Positions 26,001 to 33,986 are shown, numbered from the stretch's first letter. The stretch: DNA of 40,067 nt from Planctomycetota bacterium (GCA_016872725.1 VGZC01000051.1:1-40067); one strand, 5' to 3'. Notes: a model not told the origin generated them from the sequence alone. A program made the numbers and translations.

Positions 26001-26169
26001 CGAGCTCGGGCGAATAGGACGTGCCTTCGAGGACATGGCGCGTATGACGGAGCACGGCCCAAAGCGTTACCGTGACGACCGCCCCAAGAACGGCGAATGC
26101 CCAGGGGAGGATGACCCGCCACTGCCGCTCGAAGTACGAAAGAAGCGACACCGGTCGATCGGCACTCAT
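23035..26169 (-). CDS. hybrid sensor histidine kinase with two receiver domains and an HPt domain
   Basis: 1044 residues from the ATG at 26169; a start 33 bases upstream is less likely. Order: two membrane helices (about 19-40 and 55-75), PAS (112-228), PAS (235-350), HisKA with phosphorylated H381 (SHEIRTPMNAIIG), HATPase (480-600) with N box around 494-498 and G boxes DTGIGIP and GGTGLGL, receiver 1 (617-740) with D672, receiver 2 (763-880) with D813, and HPt with H980 (AHTLKGSA). This is a complete phosphorelay in one chain, like BarA/LuxQ-type kinases, anchored in the inner membrane with little periplasmic loop. The sensed signal is unknown. Cognate DNA-binding regulator is not nearby. 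Divergent from the GT2 gene; stop overlaps the Nif3-like start. Confidence 0.95.
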   Translation of the reverse strand: MSADRPVSLLSYFERQWRVILPWAFAVLGAVVTVTLWAVLRHTRHVLEGTSYSPELALIFGFGLTVAGTAYTARFVGRARRIETLVAERTSALEREIAERKLADDALGESLAAYQNLLDSLPLNCFRKDLDGRIVSANQRFCETIGRSVEETIGRTDHDLFPAEQAAKYRADDLRVVRTGEVLEDVESHVTSHGDRLFVQVLKAPVRDSRGNITGIQGMFWDVTYREHAEEARRRSDARFRRLVESNIIGVVIAQLDGRLIDANEAFLRMVDSTRGELESGALRWDRITADAFRGADDRSIALLRSQGSCPPWEKEFARRDGSRLSVLVGVTLLEDATDECICFVLDITQRKRMENELKEAKEAADAANFAKSQFLANMSHEIRTPMNAIIGMTELVLNTPLSAAQREYLTMVLDSSESLLAIINDILDFSKIEAGKLALDEMRFDLRDAIGDTMRTLALRAHARRLELACDIDPLIPPVVIGDQGRLRQVIINLVGNSVKFTESGEIVLTARLESEDADALRIWFSVRDTGIGIPEDKLGVVFSAFEQADTTMTRRFGGTGLGLAITARLVDLLGGRIFVESRTGEGSTFSFSVRFRKAEGPSAETLTLDAKLDRSRVLIVDDHATSRAIVAAMLRDWRADPVEASGVEEALAILRDPTGAGDPIRLALVDAKMPGKDGFDLIRAMAESPAMAAIPVIALTSSDRPGDARLCEQLGVAAHVMKPPKPSELFDAVAAALAEPREPSAPIASSAERSAGETPPLRILLAEDSVVNQRLACALLEPNGHRIAIVNNGHDAVLACRDQPFDLVLMDVQMPEVDGLDATRRIREWESAHGGHVPIVAMTAHAMKGDRDRCIDAGMDDYVAKPIRARELREAIDRARTARDVGTRRRNPTEPDPSSDGAPRESGTDKECGAMGYVEPDARRFAVDWDRAVAELGGRLDLMRDLAVIFLEEGPRLLGDIGQALTRDDGRSLRIAAHTLKGSARYFGDTPVTELAFAIERLAGARDPAEFAPIASRLAGALECLLDDVRRYVEQSKVRSGE

Positions 26170-26274
26170 GGCGGTTGAGTCTAGCCGGGGGCCATGGCGC
26201 ATTCAATACAAACCGCCGGATCGGACCGACCGGTCATCGGGCCGATTCCGAGGGAAAAGGCCGGACGGCGCGCG

Positions 26275-26302
26275 TTGACGCATGCGACCTGCCTCCTAGA
26301 AT
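26275..26302 (+). promoter_or_regulatory. sigma70-type promoter for the GT2 operon
   Basis: TTGACG at 26275-26280 and TAGAAT at 26297-26302 with a 16-base spacer, both one mismatch from consensus. It lies 140 bases upstream of the ATG at 26442 and reads away from the divergent kinase gene, so a long leader of about 130 bases is predicted. Confidence 0.55.
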
Positions 26303-26441
26303 GGGTCGTTGGCGAACCGATCGCCCGTTCGCCGCTTGCCGGGAACGGATCGGCGGTGGCCGCGCGGCGAGCGCACGGACGGCGATCGCGGTAATCCCAG
26401 CTCGTTCCGAACCGACGCCTCCAACCCCGAGAGGGCCCGCC

Positions 26442-27191
26442 ATGACGATTCGCGCCTTGACGGCTCTTCCCGTCTTCAACGAGGAGCGCCACGTGAAGCC
26501 GGTCCTCGACGAAGTCCGGCGATACGGCGGCGACGTACTTGTGGTCGACGACGGTTCGACCGATCGGACTTCGAACGTCCTCGCCGGACTCGAAGGCGTC
26601 GCCGTCGTTCGGCACCGGGTCAACCGAGGCTACGGCGCCGCGCTCCGCTCGGCATTCGCCTACGCGATCGCGAACGATTTCGACTTCCTGGTGACGGTCG
26701 ACTGCGACGGGCAGCACGAACCGCGCCGGATCCCCGAGTTCCTTGACGCGATCCGATCGGTCGACATCGTGAGCGGCAGCCGGTATCTCGTCCGATACGA
26801 GGGCGATGCGGAGCCTCCCGCCGACCGGCGCCGGATCAATGAGCGGATCACCGAGGAACTCAACTTTCGCCTGGGACTCGAATTGACCGACGCCTTCTGC
26901 GGATTCAAGGCGTATCGCGTCGAGTCGCTTCGGCGACTGGCGCTCACGGAGGACGGCTACGCGATGCCGCTCGAACTATGGGTCCAGGCCGCGTCGAATC
27001 GGCTTCGGATCGTCGAGCTTCCCGTTCCGCGGATCTATCTCGAGGAAGCGCGATCGTTCGGCGGATCGCTCGACAATGCCGGCGCCCGCCTGCTCTACTA
27101 CCGCGAGGTCCTCGATCGGTCGATTGCCACGTGTGTTGGAGTCGGCGCGATCGAGCGTGACGCGGCGGTGATCGGCGAGGCGGCCGGATGA
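26442..27191 (+). CDS. family 2 glycosyltransferase (polyprenol-phosphate-sugar synthase-like)
   Basis: 249 residues. The ATG at 26442 has GAGAGGG 10-16 bases upstream; the open frame from 26175 crosses the promoter and is rejected. GT-A fold motifs: TALPVFNEERHV at the N-terminus, VVDDGSTDRT for nucleotide binding, the catalytic DCDGQHEP (DxD-like) and DAFCGFKAYR. Its size and lack of C-terminal membrane helices fit dolichol/polyprenol phosphate mannosyltransferase-like enzymes acting at the inner membrane face, donor and acceptor unknown. The stop overlaps the next start (ATGA 27188-27191), so it is coupled to the BshC-motif protein. Confidence 0.9.
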   Translation: MTIRALTALPVFNEERHVKPVLDEVRRYGGDVLVVDDGSTDRTSNVLAGLEGVAVVRHRVNRGYGAALRSAFAYAIANDFDFLVTVDCDGQHEPRRIPEFLDAIRSVDIVSGSRYLVRYEGDAEPPADRRRINERITEELNFRLGLELTDAFCGFKAYRVESLRRLALTEDGYAMPLELWVQAASNRLRIVELPVPRIYLEEARSFGGSLDNAGARLLYYREVLDRSIATCVGVGAIERDAAVIGEAAG

Positions 27192-28792
27192 CCGTTTCGG
27201 CCAACGCGCCCGCGGCGCCGCGATGGCGCGCGCCGGCCGAACACGGCCGCGCGCTCGTCGATCCGCCGTTCTCCCGGTTCGCCGAATGCCTGTCGTCGAA
27301 CGCGGACAGGCTCGGAGCGTTCGCGCGGGCCGAGGGCGGAGCCTGGTGTCGGCTCCGGCGCGATGCGCGGCGCGATCTGCTCGCAGCCGCCGTGTCCTAT
27401 TCGCGGACCTACCGCGACGCGGGAGCCGCCGACCTCGATCGACCGATCCTCATGACGGGCCACCAGCCCGAGCTGTTCCATCCCGGCGTTTGGTTCAAGA
27501 ACTTCGCGTTGGCCCACCACGCAAGACGACTCGGCGCTTCGGCGGTCCACTTGATCATCGACAACGACGTGCCGCACGGCGTTTCGGTCCGTTTTCCCGT
27601 TCGATCCGACGGTCGATTGCATGCGGGATCGATCGCGTTCGATGCGCGGGGAGAGGCCGAGCCGTTCGAGGAGCGTCGCGTTCGGGATCGCGGGCTCTTC
27701 GCGTCGTTCGCCGACCGGGTGCGGAACGCGGTATCGGCCTGGATCCCGGACCCGCTCGTCGAACGGCTTTGGCCCGACGTCATCGAGGCCGCGGAACGGA
27801 CGGGCCGCCTTGGATTGGCCCTCGCGCAAGGTCGCCATCGACTTGAAGCGCGCTGGGGCCTCGATACGCTCGAAGTGCCGCTCAGCCGGGTCTGCGACGG
27901 CGATCCGTTCCGGCGGTTCGCGTCTTACCTGTTGAGCCGTTCGGAACGGTTCGCCCGGGACTACAACGCGGCGCTCGCCGAATTCCGGCGGGAGCACCGC
28001 ATTCGGAGTCGCACGCATCCGGTCGCCGAATTGGCGGTCGACGGCGAATGGCGTGAAGCGCCGTTTTGGATCTGGACGGCCGAGCGTCCCTCGAGGCGTC
28101 GGCTCTTTGTGCGGCGGCGCGCCGCGCGACTCGAGTTGACCGATCGGGCCCGCGTATCATTCGCGATTCCGGAAAGCCGATTCGGGCTCGAATCGCTCGA
28201 ATCGCTCGATGCGTGGCGCGCGGCCGGAGCACGTGGAGTTCGGGTGCGTCCCCGCGCCTTGGTCACCACGCTATTCGCCAGGTTCTTTCTGGGCGACCTG
28301 TTCCTGCACGGCATCGGCGGCGCGAAGTACGACCGATTGACGGACGCGATCGCGTCGCGGTTCTTCGGCCGCGAGCCCCCCGCGTTCGCGACATTGTCGG
28401 CAACCGTCCTCCCGCCGGTCGAACATCCGAACGTGCCGCCCGACGCGGTCGGGCGGGTAGACTCGCGTTTGCGCGAACTCGCGTTCCATCCCGAGCGTCA
28501 CGCTCCGCGTTCGGAACGGGCCGAACAACTGGCGGCCGAAAAGCGCGATTGGACGACGCGGCCGATTCCCGATACGATGCGCGGCGCGCGGCATGCGGCC
28601 GTCACGCGCATCAACGCCGACTTCCAACCGCTCGTCGAACCGCTGCGCCACGCATGGCGGATCGAGCGCGCGGAGCTCATCGAGAATCGACGCGTCACCG
28701 AACTCTGGGCCTCGCGCGAATTCGCCTTCTGCCTGTTCCCCGAGGAACGATTGTGTTCCTTACTACTGGATCTTTGCCGCGAACATCCGTAA
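27188..28792 (+). CDS. uncharacterised protein with a BshC-like TGxQ motif
   Basis: 534 residues. I do not recognise a named family with certainty. The segment LMTGHQPELFHPGVWFKNF (near residue 90) followed by LGASAVHLIIDNDVPHG is similar to the nucleotide-fold core of the bacillithiol enzyme BshC (TGQQxGLFTGP...K, then a DHD-type acid motif). BshC adds cysteine to glucosaminyl-malate; the resemblance is short and remote, so this is only a hint. The rest has many arginines and a helical C-terminal region (RINADFQPLVEPLRHAWRIERAELIENRRV) as in the coiled coil of BshC. No signal peptide. ATGA-coupled to the GT2 gene upstream and 62 bases before the GNAT gene. Confidence 0.75.
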   Translation: MTVSANAPAAPRWRAPAEHGRALVDPPFSRFAECLSSNADRLGAFARAEGGAWCRLRRDARRDLLAAAVSYSRTYRDAGAADLDRPILMTGHQPELFHPGVWFKNFALAHHARRLGASAVHLIIDNDVPHGVSVRFPVRSDGRLHAGSIAFDARGEAEPFEERRVRDRGLFASFADRVRNAVSAWIPDPLVERLWPDVIEAAERTGRLGLALAQGRHRLEARWGLDTLEVPLSRVCDGDPFRRFASYLLSRSERFARDYNAALAEFRREHRIRSRTHPVAELAVDGEWREAPFWIWTAERPSRRRLFVRRRAARLELTDRARVSFAIPESRFGLESLESLDAWRAAGARGVRVRPRALVTTLFARFFLGDLFLHGIGGAKYDRLTDAIASRFFGREPPAFATLSATVLPPVEHPNVPPDAVGRVDSRLRELAFHPERHAPRSERAEQLAAEKRDWTTRPIPDTMRGARHAAVTRINADFQPLVEPLRHAWRIERAELIENRRVTELWASREFAFCLFPEERLCSLLLDLCREHP

Positions 28793-28854
28793 CTTATTCG
28801 GATAAGGGACTCGAGCGGGTTGGCGGGAATTCAACCGAGAAGGGATTCGGTGCG

Positions 28855-30312
28855 ATGCGTGCTCCTGCAACGTCACGAGGACGTCGCGCTGACGGCGACG
28901 GAGATCGAACGGCTCCCACGATCGAAACGCAGGGAACGGACGCGATGCGGGCGGCGGACCCGCTGATTCCGGCGCGGCGCGAGGCGGCGCCGATCGCGAA
29001 GGGCGAATCGCATCCGTCGGCGGATCCCGTCATCGAGATCGGCGTGCGCCACGCCACGCTCGCCGATCACGCGATGATCCAGCGATTCCTGCACGTATGC
29101 GGTTTGCGTCGGACGCCCGCCGAGTTCCAGGCCCAGAACGAGGAACCCGGCTACGAACCGTCGCGGCGACTCATCGCCGTAACTAACGGTGAGCCGGTCG
29201 GCCATGTGCGGCTCGCGAACCGGTCGATCCGATTCGGCGGGGTCGAGCTGCCGATCCGGGAGCTCGCGGATCTCGTCGTCTTACCCGAATGGCGGAGTTG
29301 CGGAATCGAATCGGCGCTGATCGCGGCCGCCGAACGGACGGCTCGGCGCGACGGCGCGATGTTCACGCTCGTTCGATCGTGCGCGACGCGCCTGTTCCAG
29401 CAGGCGGGATGGATCGTCGGGCCTCGCCACGCCTATTCCACGATCGGTCCGCGTCGGCTGCTTGCCGCGTACCGCGCGCCTCCCGCGCGCCGGCCCGCCT
29501 GGCTCGACGATGTCGCGAGTCCCGCGCCGACCGTCCGGCTTTGGCGGCGGATGGAATTGGGCGCCGTCATGCGTCTCTATGAGGCAACGGTCGGAACGAC
29601 CGTCGGCGCTCCGGTTCGCGACGAGTCGTACTGGGAGTGGCTCGTCAATCGCGGCGGCTGCGATCGACTCTATGTCGCCATCGGGGGGCCCCACAGGCTC
29701 GATCCGTCCGAAGCGGCGCTGCGCATCCACGGATACGCGGCGCTGCGCGAATCGCGCATCGTGGAATGCGCCGTTGCCGCCGACCACTCCGAGGCTCTTG
29801 CGGCGCTGCTGATCCGGGCGAGTGGCGACGCGCTCGAACGCGATTGGCATCCGCTGCGGATCGAATCGCCGCCCGATTCGCCCATCCACGCTCTGCTCCA
29901 ATCGTTCGGAGGCCGGTTCTTCCATCACGACGCGGACGATGGGCAAGCGAACTTGATCCGATTGCTCGACCCGCCCGCGTTCGTCGGGGAAATCGGAGGA
30001 GAACTCGCCCGCCGCGCCGCGCCGCTCGACATGCCGATCGAACTCGGCCTCCTCTGCGATCGCGCTCGTTGGAAGCTGACGGTCACCTCGCGCGGCGCGC
30101 GCCTCGATCCCGATTCCCTTGGCCGAAGCTACCTCACCCTCAGCCATCACGATCTCGTCCGCATGTTGGTCGGACGAATCGGAGCGCGCGACTTGTTCGA
30201 CGGAGATCGCGCGTCGACTTCCACGAAGCTCGCCACCGACGCGGCGCTCACCCTCTTCCCACGATTGCCGTGGTGGATTCCCGCGTGGGACTCGCTCGCC
30301 GCCGGCGAATAG
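28855..30312 (+). CDS. GNAT-fold acetyltransferase, Eis-like architecture
   Basis: 485 residues from the ATG at 28855, which has AAGGGA 9-14 bases upstream; ATG 28945 (AGGGA upstream) is a shorter alternative starting MRAADPLIP. The long frame from 28066 is rejected as it lies over the previous gene. The N-terminal half is a GNAT domain: VRHATLADHAMIQRFLH, PIRELADLVVLPEWRSCGIESALIAAAER (the acetyl-CoA-binding core, R..G/C.G..L), then LFQQAGW. A second GNAT-like part begins around residue 225 (VMRLYEATVG, YGYAALRES-type), and a C-terminal region with an SCP2-like feel (LDMPIELGLLCDRARWKLTV...FPRLPWWIPAWDSL). Substrate unknown. Third gene of the GT2 operon. Confidence 0.75.
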   Translation: MRAPATSRGRRADGDGDRTAPTIETQGTDAMRAADPLIPARREAAPIAKGESHPSADPVIEIGVRHATLADHAMIQRFLHVCGLRRTPAEFQAQNEEPGYEPSRRLIAVTNGEPVGHVRLANRSIRFGGVELPIRELADLVVLPEWRSCGIESALIAAAERTARRDGAMFTLVRSCATRLFQQAGWIVGPRHAYSTIGPRRLLAAYRAPPARRPAWLDDVASPAPTVRLWRRMELGAVMRLYEATVGTTVGAPVRDESYWEWLVNRGGCDRLYVAIGGPHRLDPSEAALRIHGYAALRESRIVECAVAADHSEALAALLIRASGDALERDWHPLRIESPPDSPIHALLQSFGGRFFHHDADDGQANLIRLLDPPAFVGEIGGELARRAAPLDMPIELGLLCDRARWKLTVTSRGARLDPDSLGRSYLTLSHHDLVRMLVGRIGARDLFDGDRASTSTKLATDAALTLFPRLPWWIPAWDSLAAGE

Positions 30313-30330
30313 GGTCCCGCGCGGCCCGCG

Positions 30331-32106
30331 TCACGGCGCGCGCGACGTTCGTTCGGTTATCCACCGCGTCAAGGCATCGAGCGCCGCGGGCGCGATCGTC
30401 TCCTCGATCGACGCGTACTCACCCACCCCGCCGGTCTTCGACGTTTGAAAGAGGTGATTCAGTTCGGGGAGGATCGTGACCTCGAACGCCCGGTTCCCGC
30501 CATCGGTAAGCGATTGGCGGATCACGGGCGCGTTGAGTTCGGGGTCGACCTGCGTATCGCGGGCGCCGTGGAGCGAAAGCACGGGGCAACGGAGTTCGCG
30601 GAGCACGGGCGCCGGATCGTGCGAGAGGAAGAACCGGAACCAGGGCAACCGCAACTGGGCGACGCCCTGGGGTATGGCGGCGTCAAGTCCCGCCGACGTG
30701 AACACCGCCTCCGATACGTCGCGCCGCGCCCGTTCGACCGCGCGCTTCGCCACATCGTCATTCGATTCGTCGGGAGTCGCCGCGAGGACGGCGTCGAGGA
30801 TCGCGTCCTGCGCGACGCGCTGGAGCCGCAGCGCCTCCTCGGTCGCCAGGCCGGTCGCCTTCAACCCGAGTTCCCCTTGCGATCGAAGGATGCGGTCACC
30901 CGGAACTCCGGGCCCCGCGAGCAAAACGACGAACGCGACGTCGGGACGCCGCGTCGCGACGAGGGGCGCGATGATCGCGCCCTCGCTGTGCCCGATGAGT
31001 CCGATCCGTTCGCCGTCGATGCGGGCGTGCTTCCGCAGGAAGTCGATCGCGCCGTCGACGTCGCGCGCGAAGTGCTCGCTCGTCGCGCTCGCCGCGTCCC
31101 CTTTCGATTCCCCAACGCCCCGGTCGTCATACCGCAACACGGCGATCCCGCGGCGCGTCAGGTGGTCGGCGATCACCCAAAACGGCTTGTGGTCGAAGAT
31201 CGTCTCGTCGCGATCCTGGGGCCCGGACCCCGAGATCAAAACGACCGCCGCGCACGGGCCGCCGTCGTCGCCGGCCGGAAGCGTCAGCGTTCCGCGAAGC
31301 ACGACGTCCGCGTCGCGACTCGCGAATTCCGCCGGCTCCACCGCGTAGGGGAACGGCGCCTTCGGAGTCTGCGGACGGTTGGGACGCGGAGGCGGGCCCG
31401 GGTCGGCCGCCTCGCCTTGGGTCAACGTGATCGGAAGCGGAATCCCGCTCTGCGCCCACGATCCGCGCACTTCCTTCCGTTGGTCGTCGAACTCGCCCGT
31501 GAACGTGCCGCGGATCCCGGGAACCCGAATCGTCCATTTCGAACCGTCGATCGTGCGCTCGCACCGAAAGCCGCCCGCGCGCTGCGTCACGCTGTCCATC
31601 AGCACGAGGGGAGGGCCTCCCTCGTTGCCCGGCAGGACCCGAAAACGGATCTGGATCTTCCGCACGACGAGATCCAGGGTCCCGACCCACGATTCGAGTA
31701 TCGCCACATCCGGTTCCCGTTCCACACGGTCGAAAACGAGCGTGAACGACGCGCCGCGCTGTTTCCAGTTCCCCGCCGCCCGGCGCGCGTCCTCGGACAG
31801 ATCGCCGGAATACTCGGCCACCGTTTGTGGAAGCGCGAACGCCATGCGGCCGCCTTCGAGCGAATAGGGATCAAGACGGAACCGCGCGTTGCCTTCGTCG
31901 AGGCTGCGAAGCCAGTGCGTCTCGCGATCGACCGCCTCGCGGCTCGACTCGATGACGAATCGGAAGACGCGGTCTCCCGTGTCCATCACGCCATGCCACT
32001 CGACGCGGTACGCCTTTTCGTCATCGGCCTGGACGCCGAGCGGCGAAGCGGCGAGCAACCACGTCACCGCCAACCAGCACGTCGCGCGGGACCGCACATC
32101 GATCAT
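30331..32106 (-). CDS. exported alpha/beta hydrolase (S33/serine aminopeptidase-like) with N-terminal beta domain
   Basis: 591 residues from the ATG at 32106; signal peptide MIDVRSRATCWLAVTWLLAASPLGVQA. Residues 31-235 are a beta-rich domain with no recognised motif (KAYRVEWHGVMDTGDRVFRFVIE). Residues 258-591 are an alpha/beta hydrolase: VVLISGSGPQDRDETI (oxyanion region), AVLRYDDRGVGES, and nucleophile S374 in GHSEG; an Asp in HGARDTQVDP and a His in LPELNHLFQ complete the triad. Typical of the secreted 'lysophospholipase/prolyl-oligopeptidase-like' family. Substrate is unknown. Ends 18 bases from the convergent GNAT gene, and is preceded at 129 bases by the thioredoxin-protease gene on the same strand. 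Confidence 0.88.
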   Translation of the reverse strand: MIDVRSRATCWLAVTWLLAASPLGVQADDEKAYRVEWHGVMDTGDRVFRFVIESSREAVDRETHWLRSLDEGNARFRLDPYSLEGGRMAFALPQTVAEYSGDLSEDARRAAGNWKQRGASFTLVFDRVEREPDVAILESWVGTLDLVVRKIQIRFRVLPGNEGGPPLVLMDSVTQRAGGFRCERTIDGSKWTIRVPGIRGTFTGEFDDQRKEVRGSWAQSGIPLPITLTQGEAADPGPPPRPNRPQTPKAPFPYAVEPAEFASRDADVVLRGTLTLPAGDDGGPCAAVVLISGSGPQDRDETIFDHKPFWVIADHLTRRGIAVLRYDDRGVGESKGDAASATSEHFARDVDGAIDFLRKHARIDGERIGLIGHSEGAIIAPLVATRRPDVAFVVLLAGPGVPGDRILRSQGELGLKATGLATEEALRLQRVAQDAILDAVLAATPDESNDDVAKRAVERARRDVSEAVFTSAGLDAAIPQGVAQLRLPWFRFFLSHDPAPVLRELRCPVLSLHGARDTQVDPELNAPVIRQSLTDGGNRAFEVTILPELNHLFQTSKTGGVGEYASIEETIAPAALDALTRWITERTSRAP

Positions 32107-32235
32107 AACGAGGCCTTTCCATCGCGTGGGGCACGCGCCCCGCTCGCCGGCACTCGCGACCGCCGCGCGGGGCACTCTCCCGGATTGCCGACTCGGTATT
32201 CGACCGGCAAGCCAAGAACTTGCCCCGCGACGCGA

Positions 32236-33819
32236 TCATCGCCGGATCGTGCCGGATGGGGGACGTTCCGCTAGTTGGGCGCGCGCGAGACGCTCGAGGA
32301 GTTCGCGCGAGTCGGCGTCGAGCACGAGCACCTTATCGCCGCCGGACGCGTTCCGCACGACACAAATCAGTTCCGCGCCCGACTCGAGCGCCTGGAGTAG
32401 ATTAGCCGATGTCGCGTCCGAGCGGGATACCCGGTCCGCGTCGGATGTTCCCACGGCATCGGCCGGAGATGGATGACTCGATGATCCCGAGCGCGCCGGC
32501 GGCTCCCCATCGCGCGACGCGATCGGCGTTTCACCCGAGGCACGTGTTTGGAAAACGCGCTCCTGGCCGACTTGCGCCAGTTGCCAATGCACGGTCTTGA
32601 GCCCCGCGTAAATTCCCTCGTGGTCCGCCGGGTCCGCCGCGTTGCACACGCCGATCAACTCGCCCTTGAGATTGAACAGCCCGCCGCCGCTGCGGCCATC
32701 GACCGGCTCACCCGAGACCTCTATGTTGTGCGCGTACGCCTGACGGCCCGAATAGCGATCGACGGTCGTGATGCGGCCTCGCAGAATCGAGAGTGGCCCC
32801 CCGTGATCGCACCCCATGCCGAATACGGGTTCGCCCGATCGGATCGATTCGACCGTGGCCGCGACGGGCGCCGGTCGGACGGGCGTTCCGGGTCGAAAGC
32901 TCACGAGCGCGATGTCGCGGTCTCCCGCGTCATACGCGATCAATTGGCCCGGAAAAGGCCCTCCGGATTCGGAGCCCGTTCCGATTCCCACGAGCTCGAT
33001 TCGGATGGCGGCCTGTCCGTTCGATTCACGGAACAAATGTCCGCAAGTCACGACGAGCGCTTCATCGCCATGCACGTCGATGATTGTCCCTGTCCCGAAC
33101 GCGTGGCCGTTCGATTCCTCGAGCCTCAACCGCACGGAAGACTCGGCCGCGCGCCGTTCCGCGTCGTCCGTTCCGTGATCGGCTCGCATCGACCCGTCGC
33201 TCGATGCGGATCGGTCGTTGGATAACGACGTGTTGCCGGGCGAGTGGACGGGCGATCCCGACGCCACCGAGCCGTCGGGATTGGGCACGTCGGATCGCTC
33301 GGGCTCCGGCGAGCCGCCTCGCGCCGCGTTTCCCAAATCGCCCGCGAAGTCCGAAGCCGCCTCCACAACGCGCCGCGCGAGGCCTGGGTCGGGGGACTGG
33401 CCGCGATAGGTCGCGGCGTCCGGTCCGTCGTTCGGCCGCGATCGAACCGCGTCGGTTGGGTTCGCCGACGCCCAACCTCGATCGGACGATGCGGCGGGCC
33501 TTGTGTGGCCGGACTTCTCGAACATCCGCGCGAGCCGATCATAGCTGGCGGCGCCGACGACCCGTTCGACCTCGCGACCGTCTCGGACCAGGATGTAGCA
33601 CGGAATCGAACCGACCTTCCAGTGTTCGACGAGCCGCGGGAATTGGTCTACGTTCACTCGACGAACGGGCAGGCCTTCCATCTCGAGACGCCGCATGGTG
33701 GGAACCATGAGCTTGCATGGTTCGCACCAGTCGGCGGAGAAGTCGAGCAAGACCGTATTGTCGTGGCCGGCGCCGCCGACCAGCGCTACGGCGAAAACGA
33801 ACGCGCCAAGAGATCCCAT
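32236..33819 (-). CDS. fusion of thioredoxin-like and trypsin-like serine protease domains
   Basis: 527 residues from the ATG at 33819 (GGAGGG upstream), beginning with a hydrophobic signal segment (about residues 5-18). Residues 20-103 are thioredoxin-like with the redox pair WCEPC (31-35) and VGSIPCYIL carrying the cis-proline after the second strand. A 125-residue, low-complexity, Ser/Asp/Pro-rich linker follows. Residues 228-415 are a trypsin-fold protease: H261 (TCGHLF), D302 (DRDIAL) and S377 in DGRSGGGLF, the usual trypsin-like order. The C-terminal 110 residues end in a short LQALESGAEL... domain without clear identity. Predicted periplasmic; redox activity and proteolysis would be in one chain. 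Upstream of the hydrolase on the same strand. Confidence 0.92.
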   Translation of the reverse strand: MGSLGAFVFAVALVGGAGHDNTVLLDFSADWCEPCKLMVPTMRRLEMEGLPVRRVNVDQFPRLVEHWKVGSIPCYILVRDGREVERVVGAASYDRLARMFEKSGHTRPAASSDRGWASANPTDAVRSRPNDGPDAATYRGQSPDPGLARRVVEAASDFAGDLGNAARGGSPEPERSDVPNPDGSVASGSPVHSPGNTSLSNDRSASSDGSMRADHGTDDAERRAAESSVRLRLEESNGHAFGTGTIIDVHGDEALVVTCGHLFRESNGQAAIRIELVGIGTGSESGGPFPGQLIAYDAGDRDIALVSFRPGTPVRPAPVAATVESIRSGEPVFGMGCDHGGPLSILRGRITTVDRYSGRQAYAHNIEVSGEPVDGRSGGGLFNLKGELIGVCNAADPADHEGIYAGLKTVHWQLAQVGQERVFQTRASGETPIASRDGEPPARSGSSSHPSPADAVGTSDADRVSRSDATSANLLQALESGAELICVVRNASGGDKVLVLDADSRELLERLARAQLAERPPSGTIRR

Positions 33820-33878
33820 CGTGTTCCCTCCGTGGATGACGATTGGCAGGTGTGCGAACGCGACCGTTCCCGTACGTC

Positions 33879-33899
33879 GCTGATCGCTCCGCGATCAGC
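33879..33899. repeat. perfect 9-bp hairpin, first of an inverted pair
   Basis: GCTGATCGC (33879-33887), loop TCC, GCGATCAGC (33891-33899). Its centre TCGCTCCGCGA is the reverse complement of the centre of the hairpin at 33932-33952. REP-like element; no ORF covers it. Confidence 0.75.
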
Positions 33900-33931
33900 C
33901 GTCTTCGGTATCCAGATCGTGTGTGGTTCCG

Positions 33932-33952
33932 GTGGTTCGCGGAGCGAACCAC
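33932..33952. repeat. perfect 9-bp hairpin, second of an inverted pair
   Basis: GTGGTTCGC (33932-33940), loop GGA, GCGAACCAC (33944-33952). The core TCGCGGAGCGA is the reverse complement of the core of the first hairpin, 32 bases upstream; the two loops are complementary. Confidence 0.75.
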
Positions 33953-33986
33953 GACTTCGGTTTCCTTTGGGGGGGTTTGAAATTCC

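Noticed and set aside
23059-26178. Plus-strand open frame of 1039 codons opposite the hybrid kinase
   Set aside because: It is antisense to a protein with complete kinase, receiver and HPt motifs; long open antisense frames are common at this GC content. Its translation shows no recognisable domain.
28066-28854. Upstream extension of the GNAT protein
   Set aside because: It lies within the coding region of the BshC-motif gene and has no motif; ATG 28855 has a ribosome site.
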